DNA of 64,000 nt from Taeniopygia guttata. Lineage: Eukaryota; Chordata; Aves; Passeriformes; Estrildidae. The position numbers and the translations under genes are program-made. The stretch is taken from positions 63,127,501 through 63,191,500 of the forward strand of contig NC_133030.1 of NCBI RefSeq assembly GCF_048771995.1, in the 5' to 3' direction. Shown in pieces: positions 55,856 to 64,000 of the stretch (its first letter is position 1; each line of letters starts with the position of its first letter). The notes below the pieces were generated by a model, which ran no database searches, had not been told where the DNA came from, and saw only the letters and a list, made by a program, of their open reading frames with translations.

Positions 55856-58800
55856 TCAGGAGCCCGAGGTGTTGTTGCTGCCGAAGCGCTGGTTCACGCT
55901 GTGCAGCAGGTGCTTGGGCAGGCAGTGCCACGAGCTGGCCAACATCTCCTTGAAGCAAATCACGGCCTCGAGGCACAGCCTGGGAACACAGGGCTGCTGT
56001 CAGCCAAAGGGGCTGAGTGAGGGGAATCCTCCAGCCTCAGCCCTGCCTGCTGCTCTGGCAGCGTTTGGTAGAGGCAGAAATGTTTCCCAGTGTTTTAGGA
56101 ACACCAACAGGTCTAATGGTAATTCTGCCACACTTGTCTTAGAATCCCAGAATGGTTTGGGTTGGAAGGATCTTAAATCCTGTCCCATTTCACCCTCTTC
56201 CTACAGGCAGGGACACCTTCCACCATCCCAGAGTGCTCCAGGGCCTGTCCAGCCTGGCCTGGGACACTTCCAGGGATCCATGCAGGGGCCTCCCCACCCT
56301 CCCTGAATTTCCTCCTGCCAGCTCAGCTGGGACACGACAGTTCCATGCTCAAGTCTTGCTCTCTTACCTCACAAGAGATCTCGGTTGGAGGGAGAACACC
56401 AGGATTTCGTTACTGTGAGCCTGGAGGGGGGCAGAGACAGAGAGGGGGAATTGGTTCTGAGGGCTCAGCAGGAGGCAGAGCAGCCCAGGCTCACACAACC
56501 ATGGAAGCAGGGAATCCCAGAATGGCCTGGCTTGGAAGGAGCTTAAAGCTCATCCCATTCCAACCTGCCCTGGGCAGGGACACTTGGAGGAAGCCTTCAA
56601 GTTTCCAAGCCTTGAGGCACCTGCACTGAGGGACTCTGGACAGGAGCAAAGCATTTCCCCCTCAGGCTTTGTCTGTGCACCTTTGTGATCCCCATGGGAT
56701 CAGTCTGGCACTGCAGATCCCATAGGAAGGGGAAGCTCAAAACCAACTCACAGCTTTGGAATGGGCCAGAAGGTTGTTGGCACAGCCCCCAAAGATGATC
56801 ACCTCGCCCTCCTCGCTGGCACAGGCCGTGTGCCACAGCCTGGGAACAGAGAGCAGCACGGCATTAACACAAACCCCCAGCTCTGGAACACCCCTCCACC
56901 CCAGCCAGGCCAAAGGGAGAAAACCAGGAAGCAGCAGTGCTTTAACTCCTTCACCTGCCACAGGTCACTTCCCCAACCAGAGGGAGGAAGACTCGTGTTT
57001 TCCATGCCACACTAGTGCATCACAGAGCTTGTGGGGCTTTACATTGCAGGTCACCAACTCCTATTTCCTCATCAGGACGCCAAGAACAGCCCTGGGTGTG
57101 CACAGGATGAGCCTCTGGCAGGGCCCTGGTGACACCAGCCCGTGTCTGGGTGGTGGCAGGGCAAGGACACCGGTTCCATTTAGCTCTGTTCTGGCACTCG
57201 CAGCTCGGAGCCCTCTGCAGCCAGATCAAACCCTAAATCCCAGGATCAAACCCTAAACTCTGTGCTTCCTGCTGTTTCACAGGCTGCTGCCCTGTGTGGC
57301 CCTGACCTGGAATTCTGGGAGCACACAACAACCTGCACCTCTGGGACATGTGGAAAAGGAGAGCTGTGAGGAGGAAGCAGGGTCCTCTCTCTGACAGCCA
57401 CCACCAGGTGCTTCCACACCCCTTCTGTAGCAGATTCCCAGGGAATTGTCTGCCATACCTTGGTTTTTCAGAGTAGTTATGCTCAAACTGTACCCACTCG
57501 TTCTTGCTGATACAATAAATCCAGGCATCACCTGAAAATAAGCAAAATCCCAGATAAAATCAGGATTCTGTCAGTTCTGGAAGTCGTTGCAATATGCAAA
57601 CACTCTGGTGTAGCACATCTCATTTCTATTCTTAGGTAAATCAAATATTTTAGGAAAAACCTTATAAAACATTGGCTCCTGTTTGACAACAGGTGTTTAA
57701 TGTAACAGAGATTTATGGGGGTGAAGGTGGAGAATTGTAAAGCTGTCACCAATTGCAATTTGCACTTTTAGACACATTTTTAGAGCAGATCAATTGCTGG
57801 AAGTTCTGGTGTCTCCACACCCTCAGCAGCTCCCGCTCTGTGGAAGGAGGAGTTGGAGCACACAAGAGGAATTTAGAAGGAATTCAACATAATCATTCCA
57901 GCTCCTGTGCACAGCTGTTCCAGAGCACAAAGCCACCACCAAATCCCTTTGGAATGACTTACTCAGGGGCTGCTTGTCTGTGGTGAAGCCTCCGAAGAGG
58001 AAGAGGTGATCCGAGGAAATGGGCGTTAAGGAATGCCAGGATCGGCCGACGGGGCAGATGCCTTGGGTGAGTCTGGATTGCAACAAAAACACCCCAAATC
58101 ACCATCAGGGACAGCGAAATCCCTCTCTCTTTCATGCCCTGATTATTTTCCAGCTATCTGCAGGATACTGCAGTGACACAAGGACAATTTTAATTTCTTT
58201 AGACACAAAGAATTTTCAGTGGATGGAGCCTGAGCACCCACATTTCGTTCCACTCCCAGGTGTCCAGGTTCAGGTAGTAAAAGTCGTTCATTCTGGACTC
58301 CTACGAGAGAGCAGAGCGTGGTTCAAATCTCCTGCTGAGGTCTGGGTTTAACCACAGGGAAATGGGGCTGGCCTTACCCTGTATCTGCCTCCAAACACGT
58401 AGCCCCTGTTCCCCACCGTGGCACAGGCGTGAGCGGCTCGAGGGGACGGCGTCTTCCCCTGGGAAGGGACAGGGACAGCACAAATCAGTCACCAGAGGAC
58501 AGGAGAGGCTCAGCTCAACTCAGATTTAAAGCCAGCAAAGGGTCAGAGTGAAAAAATGCAGCCAGTAAATCATCCTGTGTGCAGGCTTGGTTTTCTGATG
58601 GATGGAAGATCAGAGACTCATTAAACGTGGGGTTTATTTTTCCCTCTTGAAGTGTGTAAATACTGCTTTTAGCACAGGGCTCAGCCACAGAAGACAGACT
58701 GTAAATGAGGCAGTGACATAATAAATCCTTAAATTCATAAATCAGGGAAGTGTCCAAGGCTAGGCTGGACAGTTTGGAGCGACCTGGGATAGTGGAAGGT

Positions 58801-61800
58801 GTCCCTGCCCATGGAACTGGATGAGTTTTAAGGTCCCTTCCCACCCAAACCATTGTGGGATTCCATTAAACACCATTTTCCTTGAGTTTCTGAACACATG
58901 AGACCTGTATGAAATCATCAGAGCAATGATTTGGCAATCTGGAGCTCCTTGTCTCATATTTCACTTCCTCCAACCCTGTGGCAACACCAGCCCATTTCCC
59001 TGTTCCTGAACACTCCAAATGTGTGCATTTGCAGTTAGCAGTGTTTAATTGTCCCCTGACCACGGACAGGAGCCAACCATGCCCTGGCACTGAGGGTGGC
59101 AGCAAACCCCACATTCCCCTGCCCCGAGCACAACGAGCTGCAGCATCAACCAAAGCAAGCGACAGGGAAAAACGGATGAAGACAGATCAAAAGAAAAGGT
59201 GAAGTCCCTCTTTTTGCAGGGTGGATCTGTCTCAATGAATGGTTTAAATTCAGTGGAAATGGCTCCAGAGCACTCCTAAATAACATTACTGAGCTGTGAC
59301 TTAATTAACTGACAGCAAGCCATTAATTACCGTAGTTATGGGCTGGCTCCAAGTGAAAGTTTCAAGGTCCAGAATGTGCACGTGGTCATTCCACCCTCTA
59401 GGAAGACCTGAATTCTTAAAAGGAAAAAAAAAACAACATAAAGAAGCAACAAGTTTTAAGAAGCACTGATTAAATATTGAAAGTTGAAACAGAAATGGCT
59501 TGCAGGGTTACTTACCCAGAAAGAAGTTTCATCAAATTCAAATGTTCCACGTTGTTTCCCTTCAGGAAAATAGCCATAGCCTCCAAAAAATATCAGCCTG
59601 GAGGGAAACATGGAACAAGAGCTGTGAGAAATTCTGTCACATCTGTTTATATAAATATAAAAATATATAAAGGCTGTGCTCAGAAAACCAGGGAAGCTCC
59701 TTTGGTTTTCCAGGTGAGGGCTCTGTTTGCTGCCCAATCGACCCTCCCACCCACACTGAATCCCTCTGGAGCTGTTTCCAGCCTCAGGCTCCCAAGCTCT
59801 GCTCCACTTCCAGCCCTCTGAAGCTGTCAGGGTGTGCAGCCTGGTCACTGCACTTTGGCCTTTGCCACGTTGTTTTCCTGGAGTTTAAATGGGAATTACC
59901 TCCAAGTTTTACCTTTGGGGTTTAGCCTGTGTTAGGAACTGGCATGGCTTTGCCAGAAATTCCTACAGGATTATGGAGTGGCAGAAAACAACCTGCAGCA
60001 CCTAATTAACCACCCACAACTGCAGCCCTGCACAGGTTCACATCTAACCTGATGCTATCAGCTGTGCTAATGAGCAGCTCACTCCCCACATCAAGGAGCT
60101 GAAAAAGCAGCACTGTGGGCAATTCCACAGAACATCCCCAGCTGGAAGGGACACACGAGGGTTTCCCCACCTTTCCTGACTCAAACATCCCCCAGCACAT
60201 CTCCTAACTGGGAGCTCTCTCCATGGAGTGGCCAAGGCAGCACTAGAGTTAAACTCCAAAATAACAGAATGGTTTGGGTGGGAAGGGACATTAAATCCCA
60301 CCCAGTCCCACCCCTGCCACGGCAGGGACACTTCCACTGTCCCAGGGTGTCCAACCTGGCCTTGGGCTCTTCCAGGGATCCAGGGCAGCCACAGCAAATC
60401 TGGGAATTCCAGCCCAGCCAGGAATTCCCAATCTCCCACCCATCCCTGCCCTCTGGCAGTGGGAGCCATTCCCTGGGTCCTGTCCCTCCATCCCTTGTCC
60501 CCAGTCCCTCTCCAGCTCTCCTGGAGCCCCTCCAGGCCCTGCCAGGGGCTCTGAGCTCTCCCTGGAGCTTCTCCTCTCCAGGAGAACATTCCCAGCCAGC
60601 CCCACGGTGACTGCAGGGAGGAGGAGGAGGAGGAAGGAGGAGCCAAGAGCTGGGGCCTCACCTGTTCTTGTACACCCACACCCCCAGCTTGTCCTTGGAC
60701 GAGGGGGGCACCCCCTGGCACTCCACTCTCACCCACTGCAGCACTTTGTCCGTGGATCTGGCATTTAACATGTAGAACTGGGAAAATAAAGAGATTTTTT
60801 AAACTCACATCATCAGCTTAAAGCTTCATTCTGCTGTTAAAATAGTGACTTGAAATTAAGATGTGTTGGTATAAAAATAGTAATGAATGAAAAGTTATTT
60901 TCCTAGCTGAAAAGTAGAGCACTGAAATTATTTGCAACAAAAGATGGAATCACAATTCAAAACCTTTTTGTGACATTTTTGAGACTCAAACACCTTTTAC
61001 ACCACCAACAGGGTTATGGACACTGAGTTTCAGCATCCAAAAGCTATTGTGGGATACAATGAAGGTGTGTACAGAGCACAATTGTCTTACAACCAGAAAA
61101 TGGTTCAAAAGTTTACCAAGTGACATTTTTTACAGTACTACACCTTCTGTGCATTTATGTAATTGTACAGGAAGAGAAACAGCTGCTACACTTACGTACA
61201 AGAACTGAAATGGAAGAAAGCCACAGCAGGAAGGGAAGAAATCACACCTTACAAATAAGGTTGGTTTCAAACTGTCTGCAAAAATTCCTTCCAACTCCTT
61301 CTAGTTCATATTTACATAATAAATATATGATCTTATAGTTAAATATATAAACTACATATTTATATAGACCAAAACTATTTAATTTAAACCACATTTCCAG
61401 ACTATCAGAAAATATAATGAATTAATTCTAGTTGAAGGGGTGGTGATCAATGATCTTGGAGGACTTTTCCAACCTAAATGGTTTTGGAATTCTGGGATTG
61501 CCACAGATTCCAGGGAACAGGAACACTTCAAGCTACCCAAAACCAGTTCCAAATCAGTTCCTGATATTATTCAGGCAACTCTGGCAACTCCCATCTTTTA
61601 AAATCAGCAAACTCAGAGGCAGGGACACGATGCAGGTGCTGAGGGGAATTGCACAAGGACAGAAGCGATGCCAGCTCGGGGTGTTCCTGCAGTGCTGTGA
61701 AGCTCCCAGGGCACAGCCCCCGTGGGGAAGGGTGGGAGAAGGGAATTCTGACCTTGTTGGTGTTGCCCTGGGCGTGGTGCCCCCCGAAGAGATAAACCAC

Positions 61801-63666
61801 TCTGTCCACACACACGGCACAGCTGCCAGACATGGAGGGGGGAACATCTCCCTCAGTCTTGCTCTTCTTCCTGCAAAACCAGGCTGGGATATTTCACCTG
61901 CTCCAGTGATCAGGGATGGATTTGCTTGGAGGGTTTGGATTAGCACAGTTCACTGTGGACACTCAGGTCTGTCCTTCTCACCTGTTCAGATGTAACAACT
62001 CACAAAACGACTCTGCTATGATGGAGGGGTAGGGAAAAGGCAATTTAGTTAATACATGGGGTTTTGGGGAGTAGGAATCCCATCTGCCCAGCTCAGGAGT
62101 TTGGAATGCTCAGAATCCTCAGGCAAAGAGGATTCACCTGTGTAAACTGCAGGTTTCCACTCTGCTCCTGGATTTTTCCTGTTTGCAAACATCATAACCA
62201 CAGAGAGGAGATTCCAGGCCGTGCCCCAGGTTGTCCCTGACCCCAGGGAGGGCTGGGAGCATGACTGAAATCCCACTTCCTGCAAAGCACTGAGCAGCTC
62301 CTCTGGCTGCATCAGCCTTTAAAAACACCTCCTGAAAAGGTCAAGAACCCAACAGGGATTCCCTGACCACCACTGGCATCAAAAGTGATATAAACACAAT
62401 TTCCAGCTGCTCTATCCTATCCCAGGAATCCCAAAACACCTCACACTGGTGGTCACACACTCCTATCCAGGCTGCCTGTCCCAGCTGCCTCTCCTACTTC
62501 ATCCTGGAAAACCATATTGGATGCTTTCACAGACAAAAAACACCAAACCTGAAATATTTGACATACTTTTGCAACAGTTTGATAGTGGGAACAAAGAGAT
62601 CAGGGAATTCTCTCTCTGCTCAGTCCCTTTCCACACCAATTCAAGGATTTATCAGATTTTTTCCCCCTAAATTAATGATTTACTGTACCATCTTCCAGTT
62701 TCCATGTTGTAGATCCATATTTCATCCCTAGGCAGGTAGAAGTCATAAAACCCCCGGACCTGGGCGTTCTGCAGGACAGGTCAGAGAAGGAAAAGCAGGG
62801 TTAGAAGGATGTTTGGGATGTCTGACACGTGGAGTTACAGACTCCTGGGAATGTCTGCACCCCCCCTGGGACCTAATCACAGCACAGATGGAAGCAGGAG
62901 CAGTGCTTGTGCCTCCCACCTGCACGGAGAGCAGGAATCAGCCCAGTTTAGCACCTGCTGGGGACAATCAGCTCCCAGCAGAGCCAGACAGGGCTACATG
63001 GAAGTTAAATCTCTGTTTTATAGCCTGAGCCAGGGAGCAGAAATGAGTCAGAAGCTCCTTTTTCATTCCCCCATTACTGAGTTCACTGACAACGACTGTC
63101 ACTGAAATGATTTTGTGGTGCTGCAGCACACCCTCAGTGTGACAACAGAAAACCTGGGCTCCTTAGAACCCCAACAATTATTACCACCCAAAATTACAAA
63201 TTACAAAATGTAATCACAAATTACCACCCAAAACCACAGTTGTGCAAATAAAATCACCACTCCCAGGGTGCACAATTCCAATCAGACAATACTCCCTTCA
63301 CCTTTTGCCAAAGGCAAACGACACCCCAAAAAATCCATGTATCTGCCAAGCTTTAACACCCGTGATTTATTCCAACGTTGCAAAACACCCCTGAAGGCCG
63401 TGCTACAAATTGCTGGCTGGAGCTGCTGTGTTCCGGGGGAGGAATAATTCCCCAGAGTCACGCCCGGGTGGATGGGACACAGTTCCCAGGCCGGTGCAGG
63501 GCAGCTGTACCTTGTATCCTCCCCAGACGTACATGCAGCGCCCGTCGGTGACGGCCACATGCCCGCTGCGCTCCGCGGGGCTGTCGTTCTCCAGCTGCTC
63601 AAAGCCCTCCTCGGCCGGCGCCGGCAGCTCCTCGTCCGCAGGCAGCTCCTCGTTCTCATCGGCCAT
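55856..63666 (-). CDS. KLHDC2: KLHDC2, kelch-domain substrate receptor of CUL2 E3 ligase, 13 coding exons
   Basis: KLHDC2 docks on Elongin B/C-CUL2 and sends proteins ending in Gly-Gly for ubiquitination. Joined exons give 407 residues (human 406), MADENEELPADEELP... to ...SVNQRFGSNNTSGS. Six kelch blades are marked by Gly pairs: WGG (49-50), LFGG (108-109), FFGG (162-163), VFGG (235-236), LFGG (286-287), IFGG (337-338). Residues known from memory to line the human diGly pocket are all kept, shifted by one: Lys-148, Tyr-164, Arg-190, Trp-192, Arg-237, Arg-242, Ser-270, Trp-271, Trp-322. Exons in coding order (plus coordinates): 63511-63666, 62689-62768, 61753-61870, 60662-60777, 59516-59597, 59331-59414, 58378-58458, 58242-58300, 57963-58072, 57459-57531, 56752-56839, 56368-56420, 55856-55979. 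All junctions are GT-AG with consistent phase. The start is the ATG in GAGATGG that gives the conserved MAD N-terminus. The gene is tail-to-tail with NEMF; stops are 1.19 kb apart. Confidence 0.96.
56139..56330 (-). repeat. CR1-type LINE end in KLHDC2 intron 12
   Basis: Lies between exons 12 and 13. Antisense to the plus strand: AGAATCCCAGAATGGTTTGG, 'CACCTTCCACCATCCCAGAG', 'CCAGCCTGGCCTGGGACACT'. It therefore has the same sense strand as KLHDC2. Confidence 0.85.
56508..56590 (-). repeat. CR1-type LINE tip in KLHDC2 intron 11
   Basis: About 80 bp: GGAATCCCAGAATGGCCTGG, GGAGCTTAAAGCTCATCCC and CCCTGGGCAGGGACACTTGG. Confidence 0.75.
58744..58868 (+). repeat. CR1-type LINE end in KLHDC2 intron 6
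   Basis: Sense CR1 end: GGGAAGTGTCCAAGGCTAGG, 'CCTGGGATAGTGGAAGGTGT', 'AAGGTCCCTTCCCACCCAAA' and CCATTGTGGG. It lies between exon 7 (58378-58458) and exon 6 (59331-59414). Confidence 0.8.
60258..60620 (-). repeat. CR1-type LINE end in KLHDC2 intron 4
   Basis: Lies between exon 5 (59516-59597) and exon 4 (60662-60777), about 40 bp from the exon 4 donor. It includes the tip ACAGAATGGTTTGGGTGGG and extends to the far block 'GCCAGGGGCTCTGAGCTCTC', as in the NEMF intron 1 copy. Confidence 0.85.
61440..61500 (+). repeat. CR1-type LINE tip in KLHDC2 intron 3
   Basis: Degenerate sense tip: TGATCTTGGAGGACTTTTCC, then AACCTAAATGGTTTTGGAAT and TCTGGGATT. Confidence 0.55.
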
Positions 63667-64000
63667 CTCGGGACGTGCTGCAGGCACAGCCACACGGAAT
63701 TCCCTCAGCCGGATCAGCCAGGGCAGCTCCTGGATCCCCACCCTGGGCAGCGCTGTCCAAACGCTCCTGGAGCTCTGGCCCATTCCCTGGGCAGCGCTCA
63801 GCACCCTCTGGAATAGTGGAACATCTCCCTGAGATCCTGACCGTCCCCTGACACAGTGTGGAGCTTGGGAAATCCAGGATAAACTACGCATGGTTGGAGT
63901 AAAAACCGCTCCAGGTGGGGATTCCTCAGTGGTGCCCGATTTGTAATGGTTACAGTTGACAGTGTGACTCAAAAGCATCCGTTTCAAAAAATATTGAAAA
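63667..64000 (-). promoter_or_regulatory. KLHDC2 5' flank / 5' UTR, incomplete
   Basis: No CpG island of the kind seen at ARF6 or NEMF lies upstream of the start codon. On the minus strand GTGGCTGTGCCTGCAG just before CACGTCCCGAGATGG looks like a 3' splice site (exon side from about 63677), so the promoter and a non-coding first exon may lie beyond the window. The KLHDC2 frame happens to stay open upstream to 63987; the added sequence has no resemblance to known KLHDC2 N-termini. Confidence 0.45.

Overview
The window is vertebrate nuclear DNA, almost certainly from a bird and probably a songbird. Reasons: many short 3'-end fragments of CR1-type LINEs (the fixed phrase CCTTCCAACCCAAACCATTC), several solo ERV long terminal repeats of kinds I remember from passerine genomes, compact introns, and three intact protein-coding genes plus one RNA gene in the order known from vertebrates (ARF6 - 7SL RNA - NEMF - KLHDC2, human 14q21). 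The species cannot be named from the sequence. There is nothing bacterial here: no operons, no ribosome-binding sites, no CRISPR.

Layout. 1-18.5 kb: gene-poor flank beyond the 3' end of ARF6, with one class II-like solo LTR, a few CR1 ends, a long near-perfect hairpin (4449-4526) and a dense cluster of AP-1/NF-E2-type sites (16.76-17.63 kb). 18.55-22.05 kb: ARF6 on the minus strand, with a ~3-kb 3' UTR and an uninterrupted 175-codon reading frame, followed by its CpG-island promoter (to ~23.1 kb). 23.1-34.9 kb: a repeat-dominated divergent spacer between ARF6 and NEMF. It holds a 32-bp minisatellite, several solo LTRs, a 95-bp palindrome, a ~270-bp (GGAAA)n tract, and a ~0.9-kb purine-only GGA/GCA minisatellite that ends just upstream of a full-length 7SL RNA gene (33968-34268, +). 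35.0-54.8 kb: NEMF on the plus strand, reconstructed here as 33 coding exons and 1082 residues. 55.7-63.7 kb: KLHDC2 on the minus strand, 13 coding exons and 407 residues, tail-to-tail with NEMF. The window ends in the 5' flank of KLHDC2.

How the genes relate. 7SL RNA is the scaffold of the signal recognition particle. NEMF is the metazoan Rqc2 that binds stalled 60S-peptidyl-tRNA, recruits Listerin and adds C-terminal alanine tails. KLHDC2 is a CUL2 E3 substrate receptor for C-terminal Gly-Gly degrons. ARF6 is a plasma-membrane/endosomal GTPase. Three of the four loci therefore act on nascent or freshly cleaved polypeptides. The arrangement is conserved synteny, and I do not claim co-regulation.

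The most unusual structure is in NEMF intron 5: a 73-bp tandem array that has copied the end of exon 5 together with its 5' splice site, giving twelve donor-like junctions in a row. It is cut at its far end by an ERVL-type solo LTR. Other points worth checking are the GC-AG intron 16 of NEMF, the LTRs nested inside purine-rich satellites next to the 7SL gene, and two long hairpins. I found no previously unknown protein system; long open frames outside the three genes are by-products of tandem repeats.
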